From Ailanthus altissimus (lineage: Eukaryota > Streptophyta > Magnoliopsida > Sapindales > Simaroubaceae): DNA of 64,000 nt. The stretch covers positions 16,869,001 to 16,933,000 of the forward strand of contig OX327683.1 in assembly GCA_946807835.1 (NCBI GenBank). The letters are read 5' to 3'. The position numbers and the translations under genes are program-made. Below are positions 34,195 through 46,697 of this stretch, piece after piece. Position 1 is the first letter of the stretch. Every line of letters begins with the position of its first letter. The notes below the pieces were generated by a model that was not told the DNA's origin, did no database searches, and was given only the letters and a program-made list of their open reading frames with translations.

Positions 34195-36312
34195 TCAGAA
34201 TACACCTCCGTAGGGTGGTCGTATCCGTTATAAATCAAACTAGTATCATACTAATTTTTTATTATTATCTTGATATCTCATATCAAATAATAATAAACTA
34301 CCAATTCTTTAACCCTTAGATTTAATTGATAAGAACTCCGTAGAGAGGATATCAATCAACTTAAGTTGAGTGTATAACCATTATTTCAATCTTTTATATT
34401 TTTCAATTAAAAAAGCCACCGTAGAGTAGTCATTTTAGCATGAGTCATATATTGAATCTTATCCTTTAGGAAAGTCCTATCTAGTAATCAATTCTAATTA
34501 ATACTCTCTGTAGGGAGTTTACAAGGTTTGAGGTAAGGTATTAATCAACCTTATTATAGGATCAATAATGGAGGCTATGGGCTTTATGCCTAAAGCCATC
34601 TCTCAATCAATATTTTAATACTTAGAGTTTTTAATGAATTTATAAAATGACGTTCTACTCATTAATATCTAATTTTATTTTCATAAAATAATTAATAATG
34701 TCACGTCAAATAATAAATTAATATAATATTAAAAATATGACAACAATCTTATCTTAATCTCATTAAAATATTAATGTCATACAAAATGATATATTTTATG
34801 CATGGACGTGTGAATGTGGCACCTTAATCTTTATGACATATTATTCATCTAATCAATTAACTAGATAAATAAATAACCTCATAATTTATGATTTTTCCTA
34901 AGAAGAAAAACATTAAAACTAAGTCTAAATTCTTCAAAGTCTTCTTTAAAGTTAACTTGAGCTTTTCCATAATGTTATCTCCTTTTACTTGTCTCCTTTT
35001 ATGAGCTTAGATTTTGAGCCTCTTAATTTTCTTTAGTCCACTTATTTTAAAAATAAATTGGTTATATTTTAGGGTTAAAATTTCTTTAGGCCTTCAAAAA
35101 AAATTTTAAATAAAATTATTTTTAAACCCAATAATTTTAATAAAATAGCCTAAATAAAATTTTACAAAATTTGGACCAAAATTAAAAGAAGTTTGGGCCA
35201 ACTTTAAATTTGTAAATATCCAAAAGTTAGTTCAAAACAAATTTGGATCAAACTTGGGACCTATTTACAAATCTCTCAAAGTTTCTAATCAAACTATAAT
35301 TATCCAAAATTAGAGGGTGTTGAGTGAGAATAAATTATTATGTAGGCCTTATTTGCAAAATTTACAAAAATTGGGATTAATCTATAAAATACCCAAAATA
35401 TCTTGGCCAATACATAATTAATTAAAGTCGAAAGGGACTAAATGATATATTTCTGATTAGAAACCCAAATCTCCTCTTACTTGTCTCCTTTCATGAGCTT
35501 GAATTTTGGGCATTTTAATATTTTTTGATTCAGTTATTTTAAAAATAAATTAGGCATATTTTAGACTTTAAATTTCTTTGGGCCTTCAAAAAAATTTAAA
35601 TAAAATTATTTTTAGATCTAATAATTTTAATAAAATAGCTCAAATACAATTTTATAAAATTTGAATCAAAATTAAAATGAGTTTGAGTCAATTTTGAATT
35701 TGTAAATATCTAAAAATTAGTCCAAAACAAATTTGGATCAAACTTAGGACCCATTTACAAATCTCTCAAAATTTCTAATAAAACTATAATTATCCAAAAT
35801 TAGAAAGTGCTGAGTGAGAATAAATTATTCTATTAACCTTATTTGCAAAATTTATAAATATTTAGAATTAATCTATAAAATACTCAAAATATTACATAAT
35901 TAATTAAAGTTAAAGGGAACTATATGATATTTTCCAAAATAGAAACCCAAGTACATTCTTTCCCCGTTCCCCTTTCTCCCTGGCGCCGCCCATTCTTTCT
36001 CTTTCTTTCTTTCTTTTTTTTTTTTATATTTTTTTTTAAGTTTTTCTTCTCTTTTTTTTATTTATTATTACAACAAAAATAATAATAATAATATATATTC
36101 TTTAAATTGTAAATTAAAACTCTAAGCCATTTAATTGACTTACAAAAAAATCTAAAGAATCATAAAAAATTAACCTAACCATTAATTATTATAGATACAA
36201 CCATTCATCATATAATTAATAAAAATAACAAATATAGATTAAATATGCAATTAGTGCCACAATAAACAATTGTTACCACATAAAAATAAATTATACATAT
36301 AATATAAAATAA
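34195..36312 (-). other. Long retrotransposon leader (between gag and primer site)
   Basis: About 2.1 kb of non-coding sequence between the gag start and the primer-binding site of the minus-strand copia element. It contains short repeated phrases of the type 'ccgtag.g.ggt' near 34208, 34338, 34410 and 34508, a 0.49-kb tandem duplication (34978-35951), and a pyrimidine run at 35995-36060. No open frame of note is seen. Confidence 0.6.
34978..35951. repeat. 0.49-kb tandem duplication in the leader
   Basis: Unit 1 is 34978-35469 and unit 2 is 35470-35951. Both start with 'tctcct.ttacttgtctcc' and include 'aaacaaatttggatcaaac' and 'tgagtgagaataaattatt'. They differ by scattered substitutions and small indels. 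Confidence 0.9.
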
Positions 36313-36328
36313 GGCGACTCTGATACCA
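36313..36328 (-). other. Primer-binding site (tRNA-iMet), minus element
   Basis: On the minus strand this reads TGGTATCAGAGTCGCC, the Ty1/copia primer site. It lies four bases inside the 5' LTR boundary and fixes the element's orientation. Confidence 0.85.
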
Positions 36329-36331
36329 GTT

Positions 36332-37763
36332 ATTAGTAGTAAAATAAAAAAAATTTTATTTAATAAAATAAACGTAGCGGAAGCCAAATCGTTTTGTCCA
36401 TAATTACATGTATATGGATAGAAGATTATCTCAATTCCTCGCTATGGCAAATCTTGAATTGACTGATTGCAATCTTCTCTACTATCCTCAATCTTCAAAC
36501 TCAACGGGTGTGAACACGTGAATCTCTAAAAAGACTAATACTTAAATCTGATGTATTAATTAAATTCTTTTCCCACGTAAGGATACGTAAAATTAATTTT
36601 TCTCTATATGGTTGTGGTGTGCTTTACTACTCTATACCTCCCATATATATAGGAATCTCCCTTGGGTATTTAGAATTTGATTAGGATTAAAAAATTAGAG
36701 CTTGATTAGGATTAAGAAATTAGAGTTTAATTACGATTTGAGCTAATAGAAGAATTGTAAGACTCATGAACTTCTTAGCTTCAGCTTAAAAAGCCTAGTC
36801 CTTATTATCTTATAATACACAAATTATTCTAAATTAATCATACGCTATTCCATTAAAAGTTAAATGTTGTACTCTAGTAACCCATGTTATAAAGTAAAAG
36901 CTCATTTAATTAAAACTCCATTTAATTAAATTAAGCTTGGTCTTTAGACCAATAATAACCACTTAATTGACCCTCTAATTGATGTATATAATTAAAGTTA
37001 GGTCATGAAAAAAATGTTTTACCTCTTTAATTATTTATTTGTCCCTAAGTCACTGAATGCTCTAATGATTACTTTTAATATATCTATATTTGTAAATAAA
37101 TTTACAAATAAATATTATTATTCAATAAATAATTTATTGAATAAACTGTAGTCACAAATTCTAATGATCAAGTATTGCAAACAGTTTAGGTAGACATTAA
37201 TTATTAGATTTCATCTTACAAATACATGTTCCTACGACCTATGAAATTATATCTTCAAACTATCGAGGTTTTGACATTTTATTTGGATCTCGCTCCGTGA
37301 TAACTCAAAAGATACAATGCATGAATTTAAGTTTATTATCTGCTCAGGATTAATATCAATCAAGCTTATTAAAACTTTTATGAATTAAGATTTACGATAT
37401 TTAGTTAACTAGATCGAAATTCACAGTAGTCCCGTTCGATATAACATATACACTAATTTTTCTACTCGAAGTCTCTACTTCAATGATCAATGCAAATCAT
37501 TTACTATAAGAAGCAGAAAAACTATAACCTTACATAATGAAATGCCATTTTTCATTAATGGTTGCGAACTAGATTTAATTTATAAAGAACTTGTGATGTA
37601 TACCCTCTATATTAACATCATATGCCTAATACATAGATTATATATTTTATAAATATGAGCTTATCAATGTATGCTCAATTATATATATGAATAAATTTTA
37701 TTAATTTAATAAAATATTATTACACATGATTTAAGAAAATAAAATAACATAAAATATCTAACA
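36332..37763 (-). repeat. 5' LTR of a minus-strand copia element (about 1.43 kb)
   Basis: On the minus strand it begins TGTTAGATATTTTATG (37763) and ends near 36332 as CTACTAATA (CA apparently changed to TA), followed by the primer site. It shares no obvious blocks with the family-2 LTRs, so it defines a different family. Its partner 3' LTR is not in the window. Confidence 0.7.
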
Positions 37764-38836
37764 AAAGTACAATCTAAATAATACATCAATTACATATTTA
37801 TGCACACGAGACGTATACTTTACATTAATGATTTAAATCTCATAACAACAAAAGAAAATTTACAAAAAAAAGAAAATAAATATTTACAAAAATTTATATG
37901 AACTAGTATTAACTGAGAGTCAATCCTTAACCTCACGAGATTAGGAAGTGCACCTAGTTAGGAACACTTAAGTGCCTTTTGGTGTTTTTTGACACAACGC
38001 AAAGGCGATATTAAATGTCATTTTAGTATACATCTTGAATTTATGATAATAGATAACTCTTATAAAAATAGATCCGTTGAATTCACAATAAAAATAAATC
38101 TCTAAAAGAAATATAACCAAAATTTTATTGATAATTGAATGAAAAAAAATTAACAATGACAACTATATTTATAATTAATAAATTGAATACTAATCTTAAA
38201 AAGAAAAAAAAATTCAATTTAATTTTGGACGGGATTTCAATGTAAATTAAATAAACGTAAAATTTAAATAGCATATAAATTTCTATCTTGACTTTCTTAC
38301 CGAGGCTTTTCGAATTAGATTCAACTTTTTCACGTCACTTTTTTAGCTACATTTTGAAGAATCCTAAAATAACTAATTTTGACACAAAATAATTAAAGTA
38401 AAAACAATCAAAAGAAATATTTTATTAAGAGTAATGTTTATTTTTTATATTTTAAATAATTATTAAATAACAAATTAATATAATGAATTATTTTAAAAAT
38501 TATAAAAAATAATCACTTAATAGTTAATTAATACTTTATTAAAATAAAAATTTTAAAAAGTTAGTATTCTTTTTATTTAATTTATTTAAATAATAATACT
38601 ATACTATTAAATGTTATTATAAGATTTTAATATATAAATAATATATTAAATAATAAAATAAAATAATAATTAATTTTAAAACTATATCATTTTCCTATCC
38701 AGTAGTTAGTTTAGGATAAAAAAATTTCAACAAAATAAACCCTGAAACCACGACACTGTCCGAGCCAATTATCCCATTTTCTGGTTCAACACTCTCCAAC
38801 TCTCTCGTGAACTGCCCAGAGTGAAACCCTAGCGCG
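37764..38836. other. AT-rich intergenic region and Prp3 promoter
   Basis: No gene is visible. The composition is strongly A/T down to about 38690, then less so in the last 140 bp before the Prp3 start codon, where the core promoter and a short 5' UTR are presumed. I see no convincing TATA box. Confidence 0.5.
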
Positions 38837-41800
38837 ATGGATAAAAACAAATCCTCCAAACGCTCACGTGACGAGCGTGACCGTGACCACCACCGGGACC
38901 GCGATAGTGAGCAAAAGCATAGACATAGAGATAGAGACGAGAAACACCGTGACCACCATCGATCATCAGATCACAAATCCTCGAACCGCGATGGCCGCGA
39001 AAAATCTCACAATAATCGTGAGTCCAGGCGCGAAGATTGGGAGAGCTCTCGCGACCGCGATTTCAGGCGCGAGAAATCTTACGAGAGGGAGGGCTCTCGC
39101 GACCACGATGTCAAGCGCGAGAAGTCTTACGAGAGGGAAAGCTCTCACGACCGATATTTTAAGCGCGAGAAATCTCTCGAGGAACGCGAGTCGAGGCGCG
39201 AGCGAGAAAGATCTCGCGAGAGGGACGGCGCGAAGCATCGTGAAGTAAAGCTCGAGGAATGGGACGGCGATGACGTGGCAAGCGAGGGGAGGAAGAAGAG
39301 AAAAGAGAGGGAAGAGAGCGAGGAGAGAGGAGAGAAGAAGGTGGTTAGGGTTTCGGATGAAAAGAGGGAGAGGAAGAGAAGGTTTGAGGACAATTTCGCA
39401 AAACAAGAGGATGATGGGGGTATTTCTGGCAATGCAAATGTTATTGAAACTAATGTGAGGAAAGAGGCTAATAACGATGATTTTTCGATGAATGGCGGCG
39501 GCTCAGTGAATGGAAATGTAAGTTTCTCTTTATTCCCGATTTAAATTATTTCAGTGATTTGCATGATTAATTATATTTGTTTAAGAAATTTATTGCTGTA
39601 TTCTATTTGTATTGAAATTAAGTTATTGATTGTATAGAAATGTTTGATTGGTGTAGTTAGTTTTTATTTTCGCAATTATTTCAGTTCCTTGTGTTAACTG
39701 CTGTATGTGGAATCTACATGTTTTACAATTATTAGTATATTGCTTATTTATTCAATTTCTTTTCAATTTAGAGTTTTCTTATCATTATCTAGCTTTATGG
39801 TGTTCTCTCCTGACTTCTGGGTGCAACTGTTGCTCAATTACAGGGTGCCGCTGTTGAATCAGTTACCGTGGCATCAAGGACTGTGCCTGAGACCTCTAAC
39901 ATGGCCACCGGCCACCCCCTTCCTACAAAGGTATCTTCAATTTCTACCACAAATGAAAATAAGGGAGTTAGTATTACCAGATCTCATGAGGTTCCTGGAA
40001 AATCTAGTACAGATGGGACTACTCCAGCTGCTGGGAAAGGTGGAAGTCTATCACTAGATGCTTTAACCAAAGCTAAGAAAGCTTTACAAATACAGAAGGA
40101 ATTGTCGGAAAAGCTGAAGAAAATACCATTGGTATGTATCTGCATTATAGAGGAAATCTTTTTACTCTTATCTTTCTCATGTTATTCAAAACGCACGTGT
40201 TTTATTTGTTTTGCCTACCCATTAAGTGTTGTTGTTTTTGTTCATGCAGTTGAACAAGGGGTCAAGTTCAGATGGTAGTCCACTCGCCGGACCCACCTCT
40301 AGTACTGGGAAAGTGCAGGGACCTGTACCATCAACTACTGTATCAGCTGGTGCAGCATCAAGTTCATCAACCTTACCTGCTGCAGTAGCAGCTTCTGTTA
40401 AACCACCTACAAGTGGGGTTTCTGCAATTCATAATCTTGCCAATATACCAAATATTGAAGCTGTTAAACGAGCCCAGGAGCTTGCTGCTAAGATGGGATT
40501 TCGTCAGGATCCTGAATTTGCTCCCCTCATTAACCTATTTCCAGGGCAAGTGCCTGTAGAGGTTACTGCCCCTCAGAAGCCTACCAAGGCTCCTGTTCTT
40601 CGTGTAGACGCGCTTGGTAGGGAGATAGATGAGCATGGAAATGTAGTGAATGTGACTAAACCAAGCAACCTAAGCACTCTAAAGGTTTTTTTTTTTACCA
40701 TTGGAGACAGTTATTTTGTGATCTTTGTATCTTTTTGCTTTAATCTTTGTACTGCTTTATGCTGACTCATCTAAACTTTGCAGGTCAACATCAACAAACA
40801 GAAAAAAGATGCATTCCAGATTCTTAAACCTGAACTGGAAGTGGATCCAGAAAAAAATCCCCATTTTGATCTGAGGATGGGGATCAACAAAAGTAAGCTT
40901 TTGAGACCCAAACGGATGACTTTCCAGTTTGTGGAGGAAGGTAAATGGTCAAAAGAGGCTGAGATATTGAAAGTCAAGGTACATTTAACTGGCTTTTTAT
41001 CCTCATTTGATTACTTCATTACATATTTACAACTGTTATATATATATATATATTCCTTACATATTTACTATCTGTTTATGACAGAGTCAATTTGGAGAAG
41101 CAGGAGCAAAAGAGCGGCAGGCAAAGCAAGCACAGTTGGCAAAGGCAAAAGGAGGGTCTGATATAAATCCAAATTTGATAGAGGTGGCAGAAAGAGTCAT
41201 AACCAAGGAAAAACCTAAGGAGCCAATTCCAGAAATAGAGTGGTGGTAAGTTGATATACTTTTGTTTTTGGTATAACATGCTGAATATTTCTTCAATGAG
41301 GCATCATTCTTCAATGAATCTATTTAATAGCCCAAGTGGTGGATTGAATGGTAAGACCCTTGGCTAACAATCAAGTGGTTGAAGTTTCAAATCCCCTTCC
41401 AGCCACCTATCTTCGATATCATATCTTATGGATTCCTTGATAACTAAGGATTCTACGAAATTAGCCAGTCCTTTTTGGCACAATGCACACACCAAGGGAT
41501 TTCTTGGATATTGAGAAAGAAAAGGTTGGAGAGAGATTGAACACCGACTATTTTGGATATGCAAGATGGTGGTTTATTGGATATTGAGAAAGAAAAGGTT
41601 GGAGAGACGAGACACACCAGTTGTTCTTGTTCAAGCCCCATCTAGATTCTTTATGTAGAAGTTAAAACCTGATGCATAACCAACAGATGCTTTGATTTTT
41701 TTCTATTTTCTTTATTGTGTTGTTCATACACGTATAATCTTATTTTTCTTCTTTCCACCTTTGAAGCTTGTTTTCTGTTTGTGAAATGCAACTGTTAGCA

Positions 41801-43049
41801 ATGATGTAGGACAAACTAGGCTTCTCTAATCTTATTTTTACTTTTCTTATCCTAGTATGATTATGTTTATTTTAGAAGTTTAGTGGGATTTGGTTACAAT
41901 TTGAGTTTGGTTTAGTCTTTTATAGGATAGTTTTCTTATTCAAGTAGGTTGTCTTACTTAAGGGGAGTAGACTTGTATTTTCCTTTTCTGATTAGGTCTT
42001 TGGCCAAATAGATAGGGCTTTTAGTTTTCAGTCAGACTCTTGTCATAAATTATTGAATGGAGTTGATTCTCCCCTAAATTCTTCTGTTTTCTTCTCCGTT
42101 TCCTGTCCTGAGATTTTCCTCTTTCTTCTGTTCTGCATCAAGAAGTTTGATTATGGAATTTTTAATTTTCAGGGATGCTCCTCTGCTGCTCTCCAGTTCT
42201 TATGCTGACATATCTGATGGTATCAAAATTGAAGATAAATTGAAGATGGAGAAGATCACTATCTATGTTGAACATCCCCGTCCTATTGAACCGCCTGCTG
42301 AGCCAGCTCCTCCACCACCTCAACCACTTAAGCTAACCAAGAAGGAGCAGAAGAAATTACGTACACAGAGGCGTCTGGCTAGGGAAAAAGATAGACAGGA
42401 GATGATTAGACAAGGCCTGATTGAACCGCCTAAACCTAAAGTGAAAATGAGCAATTTGATGAAGGTCCTTGGCTCCGAAGCAACCCAAGACCCTACCAGA
42501 CTAGAAAAGGAAATCCGTAGTGCTGCTGCTGAGCGTGAGCAATCTCATATTGATAGGAACATTGCACGTAAGCTCACTCCTGCAGAGCGCCAAGAGAAGA
42601 AAAAGAGGAAGTTATTTGATGATCCTAATTCACTGGAGACGATTGTATCAGTTTACAAGATCAATGACCTTTCACACCCTAAGACCCGCTTTAAAGTGGA
42701 TGTTAATGCCTGTGAGAACCGTTTAAGTGGGTGTGCTGTGATCTGTGAGGGAATCAATGTTGTGGTTGTTGAAGGTGGAAGCAAATCCATCAAGAGATAT
42801 GGGAAGCTTATGCTGCGTCGTGTAGACTGGGCCAAAGCTGTGAAAGAAGAAGATGAAGATGAGGATGCTGCTGATAAACCTGTCAACAAGTGTGTCCTAG
42901 TGTGGCAGGGCAATGTTGCCAAACCAAGCTTCAACAGATTTTCTGTTCACGAGTGCATTACTGAAGCTGCTGCCAAGAAGGTTTTTGCTGATGCTGGTGT
43001 TGCACATTACTGGGATCTTGCTGTTAACTTCAATGAGGATCAAATTTAA
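38837..43049 (+). CDS. PRP3: U4/U6 small nuclear ribonucleoprotein Prp3 (RDM16 family)
   Basis: Six coding exons joined by GT-AG introns: 38837-39517, 39844-40131, 40250-40684, 40784-40978, 41085-41245 and 42173-43049, giving 878 residues with the frame preserved throughout. Residues about 5-200 are an Arg/Asp/Glu/Lys-rich low-complexity region. The middle (about 228-400) is Ser/Thr/Pro-rich. The PRP3 domain covers roughly 440-700 ('VDALGREIDEHGNVVN', 'KLLRPKRMTFQFVEEGKW', 'IPEIEWWDAPLL', 'KLTKKEQKKLR') and the C-terminal DUF1115 covers about 735-872 ('VYKINDLSHPKTRFKVDVNA' to 'HYWDLAV'). Prp3 is a U4/U6 di-snRNP protein needed for tri-snRNP assembly and splicing in the nucleus; its Arabidopsis counterpart RDM16 also affects RNA-directed DNA methylation. 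Exons are inferred from splice consensus and reading frame, not transcripts. Confidence 0.95.
41036..41053. repeat. (TA)n microsatellite in Prp3 intron 4
   Basis: A run of TA dinucleotides about 30 bp before the intron 4 acceptor, a place where length changes could alter the branch-point to acceptor spacing. Confidence 0.85.
41328..41400 (+). repeat. tRNA-derived sequence (possible SINE) in Prp3 intron 5
   Basis: 'tagcccaagtggtgga' (41328-41343) resembles a tRNA A box, and 'gaagtttcaaatcccc' (41381-41396) resembles a B box. The spacing of about 40 bp is close to that of RNA polymerase III internal promoters. The cloverleaf is not intact, so this is a tRNA-derived SINE or a decayed tRNA, not a functional tRNA gene. 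No clear A-tail or target duplication was found. Confidence 0.4.
41504..41606. repeat. 30-bp direct repeat in Prp3 intron 5
   Basis: Two identical 30-bp copies (41504-41533 and 41577-41606) with the core 'ttggatattgagaaagaaaa', 73 bp apart. They lie in the 927-bp intron 5, about 110 bp downstream of the tRNA-like sequence. Confidence 0.9.
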
Positions 43050-43792
43050 TCAGAGATGCTGTTTTCTAGAAAGTATTTCGCTTCACTGACGGAAATTTTG
43101 TTTAAGAGTTTCATCTGCCTTGATTGGACAATTTGGTAGGTGATAATGTGTAAGTTTTTTGCTGAAAGTTACTAGATTTAGTGTTTTAATTCCAAGAATA
43201 CTTTCAAATTCCGGTTTTCATTAGTTGATATGTTAGATTATATTTGTAAATTAATCAATCTGGACCTTCATATTCATGGGTGAAAAGGCATAGATGCGCG
43301 TATGGCGTATCAGTCCATCCCTTGTGAATGATATCTTTTGTCTCGATGGATTGTTAGCCGTTTCGATACCAACATGGAACATCCAGAGACGTACTTGTTT
43401 TGTGCTTGGCAAAAATAATGCCCAAATTTTCTACCATAATTGAAGATTCATTTAAAAAGATCAATATTGACTTGGAAAATGTATTTAGGAGTCGCAATTT
43501 TTAACTTCAATTTATACTACGCTAAAAGTAATTAGCATATCTAAGTTAAGCTCTCGCTTAATGTTCCCATATTTGTATGCCCTCGTGCTGACATGGATGT
43601 TTTCTCCACAGAAATAGTAGTTAAACTAATAGAGCCCATGGTCTCCATATTAGCACTTGGATTACTTTAGAGCCAGTGATTGACGTATTTTGATTATGAT
43701 CTATTTTATTTTATTTTTAAAAACACTGTATTAGCATTGACCCGTTGATAAGGGTTATGGAAGAATTCAAATTTGATTTTGAGGAAAATTTT
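43050..43792. other. 3' flank of Prp3
   Basis: Probable 3' UTR followed by unremarkable sequence of moderate base composition. No gene or clear repeat is visible. Confidence 0.5.
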
Positions 43793-44847
43793 AAAAATAG
43801 TAAAATTTAAAAGGGTCTTTAATTTTTTTAATCACTATTTTAAGTTTTTAATTTGTTTAATTAAATAAATTATTTTTGGATAAGTATATTATTTTACTGT
43901 TTATATAGTATTCGTTACGGTGTATAATATTTTGCTACAATTATTAATTAAATCAAAACTAAATATTTTTTATTTATTAAAATTATATTATTTTATATTA
44001 GTTGTTTATTTATTTTAATTATATTACTACAAAATTTACATAAATAATAAAATTATTTAATATAGTTAAATTAAACTAAATAACTACAACAAATAAAAAT
44101 AAATTTAATAAATAAATACAAACTTAATAGTATTTTTTTATTAAAATTATATTTATTAATAATTAAATAAAATTTAAATAAATATAATTAATTATGTATG
44201 AATAATAAAAAATATAAATAAATATAATGATTACAAAGGTCGAGATCAACGAAGGTCATCTTAGCCATCACATCTTAGACCCGAGATGGCCCCGAGATGC
44301 GATGATGGCCATCTGAGATGATCTCGAGATGCAATGGTCGAGATAACATTTTGTTAATTACGACTTTTGTTGGCGGAGATGGCTTTTGTAATTATTATAT
44401 TAATTTAATTTTTTATTATTCATACATAATTACTTATATTTATTTAAATTTTATTTATTTTATTTAATTATTAATAAATATAATTTTAATAAAAAATACC
44501 ATTAAATTTGTATTTATTTATAAAAATTATTTTTATTTTATTGTATTTATTTAGTTTAATTTAACTACATTAAATAATTGTATTATTTATGTAAATTTTA
44601 TAGTAATATGATTAAAATAAATAAATAAATAAATAACTAATATAAAATAAATATAATTTTAATAAATAAAAAATATTTAATTTTGATTTAATTAATAACT
44701 GTAGCAAAAATACTGTACACTGTAGCGGGTACTGTACAAACAGTGAAAGAGTATATTTGTCCAAAAGTAATTTATTTAGCTAAATAAATTAAAAACTTGA
44801 AATGGTGGCTAAAAAAGTTAAAGACCTCCTTAAATTTTGTTATTTTT
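43793..44847. mobile_element. Foldback element with arms of about 450 bp (MITE/MULE-like)
   Basis: The left arm (43793 to about 44243) and right arm (about 44384-44847) are near-perfect reverse complements. For example, 'tattatttatgtaaatttt' in the right arm pairs with 'aaaatttacataaataata' in the left, and the ends read aaaaatagtaaaattt and aaattttgttattttt. The spacer of about 140 bp is much richer in G/C and repeats 'gagatg' words. No transposase is present. Long terminal inverted repeats suggest a non-autonomous Mutator-like or foldback transposon. A clear target duplication could not be assigned (GAAAATTTT against GAAATCGAA), so the superfamily is open. Confidence 0.8.
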
Positions 44848-45007
44848 GAAATCGAATCCCCATTGAACTTTTACGGCTTCATGGTATTTTGTAGCTTTTG
44901 TTCCCTGCTTAACTCTTTTATAATAATATATTCTAAATTTTTAATTATATATTCTTACTCATGTTAGAGTCTAAAAAATTTAAATATGTGTAAAAAATAA
45001 TTGAGAC

Positions 45008-45193
45008 TATTATAAATAAAAAATAATAAAGGAGAGTTAAAGATAATTTAAATATTAAAAAATTTCTTGAAAGTACTATAACATTTCTGAAAGTATTAAA
45101 AGTGAATGAGTTACAAAGAGAATTATACACATATTTATAAACAAGAGAGTAGGTGGAATGCTCTTGTTGCCTCTTTAAACCACCTTTGCAATA
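45008..45193 (-). repeat. 3' LTR of the GAGAC copia element
   Basis: Begins TATTATAAATAAA and ends TTTGCAATA in plus orientation. It aligns with 52878-53070, sharing 'ctgaaagtatt', 'catatttataaa', 'aggtggaat' and 'gcctcttta' blocks. Both terminal dinucleotides have decayed to TA. Confidence 0.8.
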
Positions 45194-46214
45194 CTCTATT
45201 TGAATTCCATAATTTTAGTTTTATTTTATATTATTAAAAAAAATTTAATAGAACAAAAATTAAGTAAAAATAAATACAACTCCATAATGTTCAGTGATAG
45301 TGGTCGTGCTTTAAGACTGCCTCATTGAAAATTTTGTCAATAAAACTCAATGAGATAAAATCTAGTCCAAGAAAAAAAAAAAGTACAGTGTACATTTGGA
45401 ACTTATGTAATTTCTCTTGGAAGAATGTACTCCCCTTAATTAAATGTTCTCCCTCTATTTATTTGATAATTTCTTGAGAGGGCGCATACCAACTTTATAC
45501 ACTAATTTCTTAAAAGTTGACATTGACAGAGATTTAGTGAACATATCTGTAAAATTGTTGGTGGAGTGTATCTATTTAACATCAATCTTCTTACTTTACT
45601 GAAACTCATGAGTGTAAAAGAATTTTAAATAAATATATTTGTACTTATCTTCTTTGATGTATATGCTTCTAACTTGAGCAATACAAGCAACATTGTGTTC
45701 ATATATTGTAGTTAGAATATTTGTTGCATAAGGTAGGTTGAATGCACTTTGAATGTGACGATAGATCGTAATTATATGCATTCCCTGTTTACTTCATATA
45801 GTGCAAGAATTTTAGAATGATTTGAGGAAGTGACAATAAAGGTTTGCTTTGTGGATTGCCACGAGATTGTTATATTATTGTAAGTAAAAATATATCCCAT
45901 TTACAAGCGGGCTTTATAGGGATTAAATAAGTACTCGGCATCTATCTAACCAACTAGACCTAAATTTTTTTAGATTCACTAAAATAAAATAGGATTAAAT
46001 CTATCATTTCACGAAGGTAACGAAATATATATTTGATACCATTCCAATATTGTCGAGTTAGTGCAAAACTAAATCTTGCCAATAAGCTTACTGCAAAAGC
46101 TATATTCGATCTGGTGCATTGGGCTAAATATAATAAAGCACCAATTGCATCAAGATATGATATTTCTGGATCAAGTATTTTCTCATCATCTTCCTTTATT
46201 CATATTGAATCTTC

Positions 46215-46697
46215 TTAGAATATTTCAATATAAGTAGATTGATGGATAAAATTTTTATTTAATTTGTACTCGATCTGCAAGCTAAGACAATATTTAATTT
46301 TTTCCAAGTTCATTTCAAATTCTCTTTTAAAGTATTTTGAAGTCTTCAGGAACTCTTTAAGAGTCTCAATCATATTTATGTCATTCACATATACAGCCAC
46401 AATGGCAAACCCAATTTTTTTTTTTATAAATACACATAGACATATTAGGTAATTAATATATCATTCCTTTATCAAGTATTCGCTTAAGAAGTTGTACCAT
46501 ATACGTTCAAATTGTTTTAATCCATAGAAAGATCTTTGTAGCTTGATTGAATACAAATTATGATTATATGCTTCAAGCATATTAAATTTTTTAGGGATTT
46601 TCATATAAACATTTGTGTCGAGTGACCCATACAGGTAGACTGTCACTACATCCACAAGATGCATATTAAGCTTTTCTGAGACTACTAAGCTTATCAA
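46215..46697 (-). pseudogene. copia reverse transcriptase remnant
   Basis: At 46461-46697 the product includes 'MHLVDVVTVYLYGSLD..VYMKIP' and 'YSIKLQRSFYGLKQFERIWYN'. At 46215-46400 it includes 'AVYVNDINMI', 'LKEFLKTSKYFKREFEM' and 'YCLSLQIEY....FIHQSTY'. These are the palm and thumb of a Ty1/copia reverse transcriptase. The catalytic YVDD motif reads YVND, which would remove one of the metal-binding aspartates, and a stop separates the halves. Confidence 0.85.

Noticed and set aside
24422..37763. A single full-length copia element from 24.4 to 37.8 kb with gag, pol and two LTRs
   Set aside because: The two LTRs are unrelated in sequence and length (2148 and 1432 bp), and a truncated foreign LTR lies at the gag/pol join, so these are parts of two elements.
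38868..39432. Several overlapping frames on both strands in Prp3 exon 1
   Set aside because: They are shadows of the Arg/Asp/Glu-rich repeat coding region, which keeps other frames open by composition.
41328..41400. A functional tRNA gene in Prp3 intron 5
   Set aside because: The acceptor and anticodon stems do not pair; only the internal promoter-like boxes remain.
42653..42934. Minus-strand frame opposite Prp3 exon 6
   Set aside because: An antisense shadow of the conserved DUF1115 coding sequence.
43793..44847. An inverted pair of LTRs or a centromere/origin-like palindrome
   Set aside because: The arms lack LTR features (no PBS, no TG/CA ends), and a short GC-rich spacer between long inverted arms fits a foldback transposon better.
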